Source: Haematococcus lacustris
Taxonomy: Eukaryota > Chlorophyta > Chlorophyceae > Chlamydomonadales > Haematococcaceae
Reading direction: 5' to 3'
Assembly (NCBI GenBank): GCA_030144725.1
Contig: JASKMD010000029.1
Span: 1,181,849 to 1,245,848, forward strand
DNA: 64,000 bases
Shown here: piece by piece, positions 22,901 through 34,551 of the stretch
Layout of the letters: the number at the start of each line of letters is the position of its first letter
Position numbering within the stretch: position 1 is the first letter of the stretch
The notes under the pieces: model-generated
What the model was told of the DNA's origin: nothing
Database searches by the model: none
Seen by the model: the letters and a program-made list of their open reading frames with translations, nothing else
Made by a program: the position numbers and the translations under genes

Positions 22901-24158
22901 GGGTTGTGAGTGGTGGCTGCGTTTGGACTGAGTTGGCTGTGCTGCGACTGCGTTGGCTCATGGTTATCGGCTCCAGCCTGCCTAGCCTAGGGGTCCTGGG
23001 TGGTGACCAGAGTGGTGGCGTGATCAAAGTGGTGGTGGCCTGATCAGGCACTGTTGGCTGCCGTTGCAGGCAAGGCAGCGCTGGTGGAGCAGCTGCGTGC
23101 TCAGGGCCACCGGGTGGCCATGGTGGGCGACGGCATCAATGACACCGCGGCCCTGGCGGCGGCTGATGTGGGGGTGGCCATGGGCGGGGGGGTGGATGCG
23201 GCTGGTGAGGTGGCCCAGGTGGTCCTGCTGGGGGACCAGCTGCATCAGGTGGGCTCCAGGGCCGCAAGGCAGCAGGGGTTAGGTGGACATGGAGGAGGGG
23301 GACACGCAAATGGGGAGGGGAGGGCAGTGAAGAGAGGGGAAGGCAGTGAAGAGAGAAGGCAGGGGAGGGGAGGAGGGAGAAGGTAGGCGAGGGAAGAGGG
23401 GAGGGAGAAGTGGTAAAGGGTGGAGAAGGTAGGAGCTGGGAGGGGAAGGTGGGCCATCACAATGCTCTGGTTGCTGAGCGTCAGAGGTTGGGGGACGTGG
23501 AGGAAGGGCCCCGAGAAAAGGGGCGGGGTGGGGCAGGGCAGGGAGACATGTAATTGAGGTCTGACTCACACGCTGACCAGGGTGTGGAACAAGGGAAGGA
23601 GCACCAGCACCACCACTGTATCTGACTTTGACACACTGCATTCCCTCGTGTGAGATGCCACCTGCCCCACTTCATCCAGCTGGCCCTCCCCAACCCACAC
23701 CCACCTACCGCCTCTGGCCCTTGTCATCCCTTGCACAGGTGGCAGACGCGCTGCACCTCAGCCGCGCCACGCTGGCCAAGATCCAGCAGAACCTGGCCTG
23801 GGCCTTTGGCTACAACCTGGTCAGCATCCCGCTGGCGGCAGGGGCCCTACTGCCCAGCATGGGGGTGTGCCTCACCCCCTCACTGTCTGGCGCCCTCATG
23901 GGGCTGTCCTCCCTCCTGGTGGTGTCAAACTCGTTGCTGCTGCAGTGGGAGCTGAGGCCCGGGAGCAAGGGGCAGGGCTGGGGGCTAGGGGGAGACCGGG
24001 TAGTGACAGCATCAGCGGCATCAGGGGTTGCCGGAATAGGCACCGACATGGCATTGGGTATCAACCAACAAAGCGGCGCACATCAGTGGGTGGGTGACGA
24101 CGGGAGACTGCTGGCGGGGCCAGGGAAGGGGGGGGAAGTGGGCGGTCGGCTACAATAG
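13924..24158 (+). CDS. P1B-type Cu(+)-transporting ATPase, PAA1/PAA2 (HMA6/HMA8)-like
   Basis: ATP-driven copper pump; in plants this subtype delivers Cu to the chloroplast stroma or thylakoid. Thirteen exons, phases consistent, 1,147 aa: 13924-14365, 14649-14716, 15392-15496, 15983-16268, 16702-16875, 17064-17137, 17343-17544, 18438-18553, 20063-20188, 20486-21577, 22281-22440, 23070-23248, 23739-24158. In order: about 140 residues of Ala/Ser/Gly-rich, transit-like N-terminus; metal-binding HMA domain with MRCGGC (CxxC); membrane segments; A-domain [12 protein letters not shown] (SGE for the usual TGE); CPC ion-site helix; phosphorylation site DKTGT; N-domain THPVARAL (HP motif) and [18 protein letters not shown] hinge; and a last membrane helix ending SNSLLLQ, close to plant PAA proteins. 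A Gln/Gly/Pro-rich insert lies between HP and EPGSGV. Two introns use GC donors (after 17137 and 18553). Localisation is inferred. Confidence 0.92.
14540..14648 (+). mobile_element. tRNA-like SINE head in copper ATPase intron 1
   Basis: A perfect A-box-like TGGCTCAGTGG (about 14,549) and a B-box-like AGTTTGATTCCC (about 14,622) lie about 73 nt apart. The B box ends just before the exon 2 acceptor at 14,648. It is probably a SINE fragment or degenerate tRNA; no full cloverleaf was found. Confidence 0.4.
17574..17612. repeat. (GGGGT)n short array
   Basis: Six to seven GGGGT units just 3' of copper ATPase exon 7. A partly duplicated block follows at 17,615-17,780, with GGGAATGTATTAAACACGA versus GGGAATGTGTCAAACACGA. 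Confidence 0.85.
18694..19062. repeat. 9-bp CAGTCATGT minisatellite, about 41 copies
   Basis: Unit CAGTCATGT with occasional CAGTCATGC. It lies in the 1.5-kb intron between copper ATPase exons 8 and 9. A multiple of three, so it yields MSV, SCQ and HVS repeat ORFs that are not genes. Confidence 0.97.
22447..22825. repeat. (GGGGA)n array, about 75 units
   Basis: Nearly pure AGGGG repeats with two AGCGG variants near the right end. It begins only about 7 nt after the exon 11 donor of the copper ATPase. G-rich on the sense strand of this gene. Confidence 0.97.
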
Positions 24159-24975
24159 GGTTCGGTTGGGTACAAGTCAACCAGGGGCGGGTGTGTGTGG
24201 TATTATAGGGGAGAAGAAAGAGTGAACAGAGTGTTTCGATATCTACTCGTGTTTTACAAGTGTTGTAGTTTCAAGTTTTCACAAGCTTTCACAACTTTTA
24301 CCCAAGCCACACGTGCAAACCAGTGCACAACTAGGGGGTGTTTTTGTATATGATTCGCCTCAAAATGGGACTGCTGTTCCATAGCCACCAGCATCGTGAA
24401 CCACCCCATTCTAACAACAGCAACGTAGGGCTAGGTGCCTATTTCTTCTGATTGGCTAGGAGCCGAACTCTCAAATCTGCTGTTTCTAGTTTGCCTGAGT
24501 GGCTATATACTCACAAGCTAACAAGCTTCACTCCTCTCATTGCGAAAGTGGCAGGCTGTCAGGATTTGTTTTCAAGCTGTAGTCACGGCTGGTTGTGTAG
24601 CTGCGTCCTGTAGCTGCTGCCTTTTAAAAGGTCGCATACTCCTGGGAAGCTCAGGCGAAGGTTTTGAGGCCTCCGGCTGGCAACATTTCGTATCCCACAC
24701 ATAGATAGTTATTCTGAGATATCACCGATATGCCAAACGTCATGCAAAACGAAGATACTACCATTCATCCCGCCTTTGCTTTAGCGACGCCAGTCGAGAG
24801 CATTCACAATACACACAAGACAGCTGCACAGCAAGTTTGATAGTAATGCCGGGCACACAGTACACGCAAATGGCAAAACAAGCGGATAGCAAGCTCACAA
24901 GAATGCAAGGTACAATTTAAGGGTCACCAAGACGGACAGCAACCCAATGCTGGCAATTTCAGATATTCTCAATAC
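24159..24975. other. Tail-to-tail intergenic spacer
   Basis: Holds the 3' UTRs of the copper ATPase (from left) and the phosphate transporter (from right). It is AT-richer than the coding sequence. No ORF, repeat or clear polyadenylation TGTAA could be assigned with confidence. Confidence 0.5.
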
Positions 24976-27934
24976 CTAATGGCCAGATAGACTGGCAAAC
25001 CCGTCCTTGTCTAACTTTGACAGCCGACCCATCTCCTCCATTGCTTGAGGAATGCAGCTCAGGCGCTGCACCTCGACCTCAAACGCCTTCTTGTTCGCAA
25101 CAGGATCATATTGCTGCAGCCACACCAACAGGCACACATGCCACAGCTTAAGAAACCCCTGGCTTGTCATCAGCAGGAGACACAGCTGAGCTGTCTCATG
25201 CTGTTGTGCCCACCTTGTGCCAGCCCAGCACGTAGATCTCCCACAGGGACAGGTGGCGAGGGTTCACCGCCTCCCCGCGGTACTCCTTGAAGCGGCCCTC
25301 CAGCAGGTAGCGCTGCATGCGGTCATATTCCTCCAGCTCCAGGCCCGTGGTGTCAGGCATCCACACCGTGGTGAAGAACCAGCCAGCAATGCCCCACAGG
25401 GCGGACACAAGGAACACCTGCAGGGGCACAGCACAGTGCGGTGCATCACACGGTGAAGCACAACATGATGCATGGCATACAGCACGCCCTGAAGTGAGGG
25501 CATGATACCACAGCCCTATGGTGACACCCAGAGTGCGCTGAGCGCTGTGCGGTGGGTTGGCTGACCTTGCGCTGGTCAGCGATGTAGCTGATCCACAGGG
25601 AGGCGATGATGGCGCCCAGCTTGCCCATGCAGGCCGCAAAGCCGTGGTAGGAGGAGCGGATGTCTGTGGGGAAGATCTCCCCTGCTACCAGCCAGGTGGT
25701 GGCATTGGGCCCAAACTGCACGGCAGCAGGCACACACCTGGGCATTGCCAGCCCTGTATGGTTGGAGCAGTTTGCAAGGTGGTTGATGGTGGGAGGGCTC
25801 ACCTGATTGAAGAACGATGACAGGTAGTACAAGGCCTGGAATGCTTGCACGCCTGCTTTGGGTGCACCATGGGCGCCCATGTTCTCCCACTGCACGCACA
25901 CGACCAGGCACTAGCTGGCAGCAGGCTGGTGGGCATGCGGCAGCCCAAGTGCCAATGCAGTCAACTGTGCAGCAAGCACACTGTCAGCTGTGCAGCAAGT
26001 ACACCCAGGCACCACCCTGGCAGCAGTCTCACCTGGCCATAGATGATGATGTAGAAGACAAACATGGCCAGGAAGCCCACGTTTTGCATGCGCACACGCC
26101 CATACCACTTGCGGTCAATGATCCAGGCCGCTGCGTAGTATCCCAGCAGCGCGATGAAACCATTCAACACCGTCCACTGCTGCTTCACAAAGGGGGTGGC
26201 CTGCAGAGCATCAGGGCAGGATCACACGGTGTGGCTGCCAAGGCCTGCTTCTTTGCAGCCTGCTCCTTTGCAGCTGTGAAAGACAGCATGGCGGTACTCG
26301 GCCAGCGTGGGGTGTGCCAGTTGCCCTTCATCTTCTCTCCCACTCTTCGGCCAACTGTCATTATCAGCAGCCAACCATCACCAGGACATGCCTCCCTGCT
26401 CTGCTCACAGTGGGGTATAGCAGGCTGATGAACAGGCCCTGCTGCAGCTTGTTGCCGTAGAAGGCAAAGTCGTTGCAGATCCAGGTGACAGACGCAGCCA
26501 TCTGGCGAGGCCAGTACTGCCTCATGGACACCACATGACGGCGCAGGACACTGGCTGACTGGGTGCCCTGCTGTGGGATGGAGGACTCGATGAGGGCCAC
26601 CTCCTCAAACAGCTTGGACTCGTGCAGGTAGATGAAGCGGTACAGGACCATGACCACGCATGCCACGGCGCCAAACCCATAAGTCAGGGCCAGCACGCTC
26701 TGGGCACCAGTGAAGGTCATCTGCTTGACAGTTCCAGTCTGCCCAAAGATGGCCATGCTGATCAGGATGACGATGCTGCAGATCAGGTTGCCCATGCCTT
26801 GGTTAGAGAACACCAGCACCACCTGAGACAAAGAGCCACGGCTAAGAGGATCATGGACCCCGCACACAGCAGGGGCAGCAGATGCATGGTAGTGCCCTCA
26901 CCTGGCGACCACGGTATGCCCGCAGTTCAGGCGTGGTGGAGGAGCGCTCAGCTGCTGAGGTGGAGGCCATGGGGTACTCCCCACCCACACCAAAGCCATA
27001 CCTGCAAGTGTTTGCACAGCCAGAGCCATGGCTGCTGAGAACCAATAACTAAGGCTTCAGATTGATAAGACACACCCAGAGTCAATGGTCTGCCTAGGAG
27101 CAGGCCACACCCATGCATTGGGCTCTACCCCATAATGCACATGCAACCCATTGAGACTATCTAAACGAGCCAATGCAAACAGGCAGCCACACCCGCTAGC
27201 ACTACAAACCAGGGGCAGCAGGTGGACACACACACACCAGGTTTGTGCCGTGATGAAGTAAGTAAAGTACCCATAGGGGCTCCCAGCCCAGGGGCTGAAG
27301 GTCAGTAGGATGCAGCCGGACAACATGATGGCTGACACGCAGCGGGACCCCCACTTGCGGCCAGTGTAGTCACCCAGGAAGCCCCACAACAGCATGCCTG
27401 CGCACTTGCAGGATAGAAAAAGAGCTGAAAAAATACAGACAGCAGAGCAACATTGGCATGCGGCTGTTCTTGCATGCCCTCATCATACGCACCAGCCATG
27501 ATGCCGCAGATGAGGATATAGCTGGCGACGTGCTTGACAAGGGCATAATCACAGTCCACGACATTGACGTAGCATGTTGGATACATGACTTGCTGGAATG
27601 TCCCAACCTGGCCAGAGGCTGCGCAGTACAATGCTTGGGAGCAGATCAGAGCCCGCCCACACGCAGCCAGGCACGATCCAAGCTCACAGTTTCACACTCA
27701 CAAAATACAATGTACGCTTCGCTGAACATGCCCATGCCTGCATTGACATTCTCTGATGTATTGGCGCAATTGCAACAATGTCACAACTTCATCAAAGCTA
27801 GCCTGGTTTTTCGGGAGTCTTATCCCAATCGTGGGTCTCAGTATAGCATTGTGCGCACCTGGCAATGCCCATGCAAGGTACCAATCGAGCGCACCCCGGA
27901 TGCCGCTGCGTTGAGCATTTGGCTTCGGAACCAA
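24976..27934 (-). CDS. Major-facilitator inorganic phosphate transporter (5' end unresolved)
   Basis: Proton-coupled Pi transporter of the PHO84/PHT1-like MFS group, plasma membrane. Exons (- strand): about 27934-27859, 27737-27702 (36-nt microexon), 27618-27493, 27397-27238, 27001-26902, 26822-26409, 26200-26033, 25889-25803, 25715-25566, 25417-25214, 25113-24976 (stop). Phases agree throughout. Visible features: first helix with GMGMFSEAYIVF (cf. the AGMGFFTDAYDLF signature); GFLGDYTGRKWGSR loop between helices 2 and 3; YGFGVGGEYPMAS signature (family form GGDYPLS); a long central loop with YLHESKLFEE; GEIFPTDIRSSYHG; WFFTTVWMPDTTGLELEE; and a hydrophilic C-terminus. No convincing start ATG is seen upstream of the ALDWYLAWALPG exon. 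A transposon composite begins 221 bp further 5', so the first exon may be missing or separated. A partial paralogue at 35,890-36,755 supports the frames of the first three exons. Confidence 0.82.
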
Positions 27935-28155
27935 AGGTCTGTCAGCGTGCAGGGATGCACACAGCTAGCTTGACCAATGGCGCTATGCAACTGCTGGTGT
28001 TCCAGGACTTCAGTACAACCCACTCAATATCATCCCTCACATCCGAAGTCTGCGTCATTGCCTTATTCTCAAAGATTACAAAAAGGTTGCAAATGCGAGG
28101 TACGGAATAAATTGCAAATGTGTACAACGATAGATTATCCGTGGCTCCTTACCAT
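27935..28155. other. Upstream flank of the phosphate transporter
   Basis: Contains the region where the transporter's first exon would be expected. Short ORFs occur, but none carries a recognisable MFS N-terminus. It ends in the 8-bp target duplication CTTACCAT (28,148-28,155) of the adjacent transposon. Confidence 0.4.
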
Positions 28156-30356
28156 TAGAGCGTGACCCGGTTTGTTAACCCAAAGCTAACAAAGGTTAAC
28201 CAAGGGAGAAAAGTTAACAAATTGTTAACACGACCGCCAGGTCGCGCTCGGCAGTCGCGATGGAAGGCAAAGCAACCGCGACCCCAATGTTCGAACCAAT
28301 GCACACACGCAGCCTTTCCGCGGCAAAGCTATACGCAGAGCTACAGTGCTCGGCTAGTGTTTCACTATGATGTAACTCTGCTTGGAGCAGGCCATAGCTG
28401 GTCGGCTGTAGCTTTGGGGGTTGGCTGTAGCTCGGGGGGCGATTTTGTAAAATGGTGACGAACAAGGACGCTATTGTCTCGTTAGCTGGGGTGGTGGCAA
28501 GGATGATGGCGTCAAGCATCGCAAGCGCAAATGCACAAAGTGCGCCGTGCAAGTCAGTCGTGCAAGTCAGTGCAGTCGTGCAAGTCAGGTTGCTGGGCTT
28601 ATCAGGCTAACTAGTCGAGCACTCTCCGCACTAGCGGGACTAGCTACTAGCTCCGGGGGTCTACAGCTCTCTATGGCGCGATGGGAGGCACAGCATCAGC
28701 ATCAATCGAGGTCAACAAGCTAGTCAAGCTTGTGTACTTGCTATGCTAGGCGCAACGAGCCGTGTCGAAAATCGCTGCAACAAAATGACCACAATGGCTG
28801 CGCGGCTTACTCAGCGCCTTGCTTAGCGGCTCAGAGGCAAAGCCCACAATTAACACCAATGTTCTCAATGAAGCCCATTGCCTGGCTCTTTAGATGTCGG
28901 GAGCGTACTTTGCTGCATATTTGTGTAGTCGCCTGGGCCGTTTTAGGCAGTTGAAGCTGCCCCGCGCCAGGACCTCGGCCTCGCCTTTTGCAACCGCCTA
29001 AAATCAGGTTAAAAAATTGGGTACCATGCTGTTCTCCACATCCAGGCCACCATTTGCTACCGCGATTGCACCGCTAGCTTCAGCGTGCTAAAATAGTGAG
29101 CGGCATCGATACAGGCTCAACATGGGTGTTTGTGCCTGAAGTTGTGTCCACGCAATAAGGTCGCTGTAGGGAGCGGTACACATACGTATAAAGTCTAAGG
29201 CCGGGGCCCGTCTCTCTCGCTGGCCAGGTCCGTTCAGTCGGTTGTACTGAGTAGCTCGGCTCCCTAGCTCCCGCAAAGCTGTGAATGTTAACAATGCCCC
29301 GCAACCAACACAAGCTGCAGCTCCGAACCCTCCTATCTAACAACATGTGCGGCAGACATTGCCTGATAAGCTGTTTGCGGCTGGCCCGTCCGGCCCTCAA
29401 CCTTGCTGGGCTGGGCCACCTTGCCTAAGCTATGTTAGCGATGGCTAAACGCTTGGCCCTTCCCGCGGACCCAGCAATGCTTCGCTTCGGGCGATGGGGC
29501 ATAGCTTAAAATGCTTCAAGTGCGGCTAGCATCGACCGAAAGGTCCATCGCCGACTCCGACGGCAGGAGTAGGGTCGTCGCTACTGTTATCATAAATATG
29601 GCGGGCTGAAAGGACTTCAGTTCGGGGAAAAGGCCCCTGGCATGGCCGAATCTTAGCTGTTTCTCATGTTTATCTGATTACTACTAGCACACGCATCAGT
29701 TTGCAGGCATATCTATAACATCGATGGACATACTTGATGCGGTTCCCCCGTATTCATTGCAGGGCATTTGGGACGTTTGGCATACAGTTGAGGCTTCTAG
29801 CAGTGTGTCCCTCACCACCCTCGCCATAGACCGAGCTAATGCATGTTAGGGTCAACTCAGCGCCAGGATGTGAGTGTGTGGTACATCTAGATCAGTGCTG
29901 GGCGATTGGGTAATAATGTAATAAGTCGGTAATAATCCAGCGCAAAAAAGGGTAATAACTCGAAAAAACCGTCCTCAAAATGAGTGAACTTTATTACATC
30001 GGTAATAGCTCCACCGCCCGTTTGGTACTCCGCTTATTACTTATCCCCCAACAATGTACCCCATCTTCCGCAAACCCCAAAGCGGGCGGCTGCCCACCAC
30101 AGCCGAACATCCATCGCAGTACAACCACATAGCGTCCCAACGCTCTGTAACAACAAGTGCCGATGACGAAGGCGTTGAGGTCAGTAACCGCAGCATGTCC
30201 GTCAACGCAGCATGTCAACAACGCGATGCGATGGGTAAATTTGGGTGCAGAGCGTAGCAAGCGATGATGATGCGGACTTGCGAAAGAATGGACCTGCCAA
30301 GGTTGGTGTACAGCAAGATGCCCAGGTTGTAAAGAGCTCCCAATAGGATCTTGTCC

Positions 30357-33248
30357 ATGCAGAGCAAGGTGAAGAAAGGCAGCAGTGATGGAGCTTGGGT
30401 CAGCAAGCAAAAGTATGGCATCACTGACAGCATGCGCAAGGACCATGGGCATTGGATTAAGCCTATCCTTGGCAGCCCCGACCGTGTAAGCTGCCGGTTT
30501 TGCCTCCACCCTCAGTCGATACAAGCCCGCAAGGCAACTGTCGATACGCATGCAGCCTCCGTCAAGCACTCTAACGCAGTGAAGGCAGCTGGGCTCAGTC
30601 CTGGCGGCCGTCCTTTTGGTACCCTCCCTCTCAGCCCAGCGGCCCTCCCTCTCAGCCCAGCTGGCACAGCAAGGGTGGACAAGATTGCCATGAGACATGC
30701 CAAGCAGCAGCTTTCAGCTGTTGAGGCTGCTGGCTGTCGTGTCATGACCCTTGAAGACAGCTATGCGCAAGCTGCAGCCGACCCAGAGACGCTGCAACGT
30801 TTTGTGACGCTGGTGTATCTGCTCATGCATGGGCGACCCTTGGTTGAGTATGAGCAAAGCCGGGAGCTGCTGCAGGCTTTGAATGTGACTGGAACTGGCT
30901 CGCACTGGTCAAGACGCTCAGCTGTCGGCATGCTGGCAGGCATCAATCAAGCTTTGGAGGATGAGCTGGTGCACACCGGGAAGACATCCGAGTGAGTGAT
31001 GGCAGTAACCATGCTGGCTAGCTGTGTAGCGCCGGCTAGCTAGTTGTGTTAGCAAGTTTGGGCTCGACATGCTTGCAGGTTCATATCGCTGAGCATGGAT
31101 GAGAGCACTGGAGTCGATGGCAAGGGTTACATGTGCATCTTTATGCACTCCATGGACAGAGACTTCGTGCGCCAAGCAACCTTTGTGGATTTGCCACCTG
31201 TTGATGGCGCTACAGCGGATGACCTCCTTGACCTCCTCCTTGCTACTGTTGGCAGCAAGCTGCAGCTGTCTATGGAGCAGCTGGGCAGAAAGCTTGTCAG
31301 CTTTGGCTGCGATGGGGCATCTGTGCTGCAGGGCGCCCACACTGGCGTGGTGGTGCAACTGCGCACCAAGGTGGCCCCATTTGTTCAAGGGGTGTGGTGC
31401 CATGCGCACCGCGGCCAGCTGGCTGGCAAGGCAATTGAAGACACCCCTGTCATTAGCAAGCTCAACAGCCTTTCCTCCACCTTAGCCCACTATTTCTGCC
31501 GCAGCCCCAAGCGCCAGGGTGAACTGCGGGCCATCTCATGCAACCTCCTTGGGACTGATGTCAAGGTGCTTAGGAGGGTTCCAACTCGCTGGGTGAGCCT
31601 CTTGTCACCTCTTCGACGCATCCTCCGCCTCTACTCGGCCTTGGTGCAGCTTTTTGCAGAGTCAGAGGAACCTCAAGCCAGCGCCATGTACGACAGCCTT
31701 ATGGACATCGAGGTGTTGTTGGGCTTGCATCTCCTCTTGCCCATGCTGCAGTCGCTGAACTCCTTCATCAAGTTGTGCCAACAACGTGATGTAGGAGTGT
31801 TAGAGCTGAGTCATGCAGTACAACAGCTCTCAGCCAGTGTTACCCGCATGTACATCAACGAAAGCAGTCGCTATAACAGCTCAGACTTCCCTGCCATCCC
31901 CGAGGCATTGCAGCGCACCCAGCCAGCCAAGCCCCCGCCCTATGAGCTGGTGCCTGATGTTGCTGATCCTACTCCCCAGGAGGTCCACAACCTGAACATG
32001 GCTGTGTTGCAGAACATGAGCTCTCATGAGCGCGAGAGAGCCTTACAGAGAGTGACCGGGCGCTTGTCTACACGTCACATCAGCTTCCTCCGCAGCAGGG
32101 CAGCAACAACAGCATCACATCAGCAGCAGGACGCCAACAGCTCAGCAGGAGCGTGGCAGCAGCAATCACAGCAAGGCTGCGGCATGGCAGCAGCGGGACA
32201 GCAGCAACAGGGCAGCAACAGCCGGCCATCACCTAGGCGGCAGCAGTCCGACAGCCCGCTGGTCATGAACTTCATATGGGGGGAACAAGGGACAGTGGAT
32301 CACCTCTCTCTGCTCTGTGGCACGGTGCGTCTTTTGTTACGTTGCTTGGCTATGCTATGCTATGCTGCGCAATGGTGCTATCATGACCTTGCCATTACTT
32401 CACCATCTTAGGTGTGGCACAAGGCAATGCTGAAGCCTCCCAGGCGTGGCAGGCAAGCTGCTGCCGGTCCCGTTGACGAGGCTGCATTGGAAACTGCACG
32501 AGGCAGTGTGGAGAAGCAATTGACATCAGCCGCTTTGAGCCTCACGGCCGACCTCGAGTCACGCTTCCCACCCTCAGAGCAGCTGTCAGCTTTTGCCCTG
32601 CTGACACCCAGCTATTGGTGGGACACCAAAGCGCCTAGTCAGGCTGATCAGAAAGCAAAGCTGCAGGCATTGACAGAGTGCTACGCTCAACCCAAGGCAC
32701 TAGCAGCAGCCCCATTCTCCCATTCTCCACTCTCCCCGATGCTGGACAGCGCCAAGCTGTACCAGCAACTTGGGTCCTTCCAAGTAGCAGCACGGGGTGT
32801 GGCTCGTGCCATGAAAGCGCAACTGGAGGACATGCGCCGCAGAGCTGCCAAGCGCAAGCCAGGCACAAGGCAGGAGCAGTCAGACAGCGACGACAGTCAT
32901 GGCTCAGACAACGGAGGCTATGATGTCCAGGAGCAGCGCACCCCACTTCTGTCAGAGTTTTGGAAGAAGCCGCATGCCAGCATGGCCTCACAGCTCAGCG
33001 AGTTCTGCAAGGCGGCTACACTGCTGATTGTGACAGTCCCAGGCTCAGTGGAGGAGGAGCGCTCCTTCTCTGCCATGAACTTCATCAAGGACGAGAGGCG
33101 CAACAGCCTCAGTGCCAACCTGTCCAGCACTTTGCGTGTGTACCTTGACAAGACCTTCACCCTCAAGACGTTCCCCTACAAAGAGGCCATTGATTACTGG
33201 ATGGCTGGGGCATCTGCCAGGGGCCGTTACCTAGGGCACAGGGTCTAG
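30357..33248 (+). CDS. hAT family transposase, apparently intact
   Basis: Cut-and-paste DDE transposase of the surrounding hAT element. Three exons, 30357-30991, 31079-32324, 32412-33248, in phase, 905 aa. Exon 1 encodes a BED/C2H2-like zinc finger (CRFC...HAASVKH, about residues 45-80). Exon 2 carries SLSMDEST (first acidic residue), FGCDGASVLQG (second), VWCHAHRGQ (the CxxH motif of hAT) and VPTRWVSLLSPLRRIL (conserved RW). Exon 3 carries the C-terminal dimerisation domain with VEEERSFSAMNFIKDERRNSL. A Gln/Ser-rich low-complexity stretch lies at about residues 545-610. The start is the first ATG of the frame; the frame extends slightly upstream without another ATG. No stop or frameshift was found. 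It resembles the GCDGAS-type hATs related to animal ZMYM6/KIAA1586-like genes. Confidence 0.9.
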
Positions 33249-33600
33249 GGCTACAGCCCAGCCTATTGCATGCTGACCCACTAGGGCTAGGGTGTGGGGC
33301 TAGGGTGTGGGGCTACAGGGTTAGGGTTAGGGCTGCATGCTAGGGTTAGGGCTAGGGTTAGGGTGCATGCTAGGGTTAGGGCTGCGTGCTGACCCAGGGT
33401 GTGGGGCTACAGCCCTGTTGCATGCTGACCCATTAGGGCTAGGGTGTGGGGCTACAGCCCTGTTGCATGCTGACCCATTAGGGCTAGGGTGTGGGGCTAC
33501 AGCCCAACCCTGTTGCATGCTGACCCACTAGGGCTAGAGTGTGGGGCTACAACCTAGCCTGTTGCATGCTGACCCACAAGGGCTGGGGTGTGGGGCTATG
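33249..33600. repeat. Subterminal repeats of the hAT element, telomere-like
   Basis: About five imperfect copies of GGGCTAGGGTGTGGGGCTAC followed by GTTGCATGCTGACCCA, starting with a TAGGGT-rich block (33,315-33,375). They lie between the transposase stop and the AT-rich right end, where hAT transposases usually bind clustered short motifs. The likeness to telomere repeats is probably coincidental. Confidence 0.7.
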
Positions 33601-34278
33601 TGGGATATATTGCATATGTGGGATATATTACAAGGGAGTATGCTGTAATTGTATAGACTCAAATGGCGATTTTTGCGGTTTATTTTAACTTATTTTGATT
33701 TATATTTACTAAACAATTAATTAGTTAATTAATATATATTAAAAGTAATAAAAAACTCCTGTTTTGATGTTTTTTATTACACTGAGTAATACGTCTTTGG
33801 CGAATCGCCCAGCACTGATCTAGATGCTGACGAAATTTCAGGTCCAAAGCCTCGTGGCGTACCCCCTCAACCCGGCCATGAGACAAGCCCCTAGCAAGCA
33901 GCATGCAGCTCACAGAGCTCGACACCCAGGAGGCACCCGGAAATCGCCGCGACAGCACACCTACTCCAGGGCGCATAACCAGAGAGATGGAGTGCTTCTG
34001 ACATTGCGTGCTAGTCGGAGCCATCGAACATTGGATGGGGTCGCGGACCAGCCGATCACCGTAGGCCTGTTCCTCTGAGCCGATGCTAAGCTGTACGGCG
34101 CTGCGGCAAGGCGTGCAAATCTTACATCGTGAAGCGGTGTATAGAGTTAGTTAGGTCCGTCCGAAAAATGGGCTTGCTTGTCTAACCTGACCTAAAACGA
34201 CCCGCGACACCATTATCTACTACTTAACAGGCCCAAACATCAGGATGTTAACCTTAACAGTCGTGCCCTACTTACCAT

Positions 34279-34551
34279 GCAATGTTCAGGGAAGTATAGC
34301 ATCTGAAAGTCAGCTGTGACACGCCCTGAGGAAAATTCAAATTTTGACGAACGGAGCCCATAGGCCACGGATAGCGATTGCGCCTGGTGCGTTGCAATCG
34401 TACTATTGCGCTGTATCCCGCTGATGGTTGTGCCTGGCCTGAAGCCTGTGGCGCCCTCCACAATAGATGTGCTTAAGACGCAAGCTTGCTATTGGGTGCT
34501 AGTTGTTGTAAGGTCGTACGGGTCTGAATGCCTATCGCAACACCGAGCAGC
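34279..34551. other. Spacer between transposons
   Basis: Continues the host sequence interrupted at 28,155. The - strand has a short ORF (34,461-34,240) with no recognised family. It may hold the missing 5' exon or promoter of the phosphate transporter, but nothing proves it. Confidence 0.3.

Larger units (their letters stand above)
29885..33825 (+). mobile_element. Complete hAT transposon (29,893-33,817) with ATCTAGAT target duplication
   Basis: Exact 8-bp duplications ATCTAGAT at 29,885-29,892 and 33,818-33,825 flank an element of 3,925 bp. The termini are inverted repeats CAGTGCTGGGCGATT, identical over 15 bp at both ends. The interior next to the ends is AT-rich with repeated GTAATAA motifs. 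It encodes one full transposase in three exons. Perfect termini, an exact duplication and an open reading frame all suggest recent activity. Confidence 0.93.
28148..34278. mobile_element. Large hAT-type element (28,156-34,270) with CTTACCAT target duplication, split by a nested hAT
   Basis: Identical 8-bp sequences CTTACCAT at 28,148-28,155 and 34,271-34,278 bound an element starting TAGAGCGTGACCCGG; its right end, reverse-complemented, starts TAGGGCACGAC. Both ends carry GTTAAC-rich subterminal sequence. The same terminus occurs on the MITE at 40,755-41,200. Removing the nested transposon (29,893-33,817) leaves about 2.2 kb with no recognisable transposase, so it is probably a non-autonomous or decayed hAT. 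The imperfect terminal match (about 8 of the first 11 bases) lowers certainty; the exact 8-bp duplication supports it. Confidence 0.65.

Noticed and set aside
33300..33400. Interstitial telomere or chromosome end
   Set aside because: The TAGGG repeats are imperfect, mixed with a longer unit and lie wholly inside a bounded hAT transposon.
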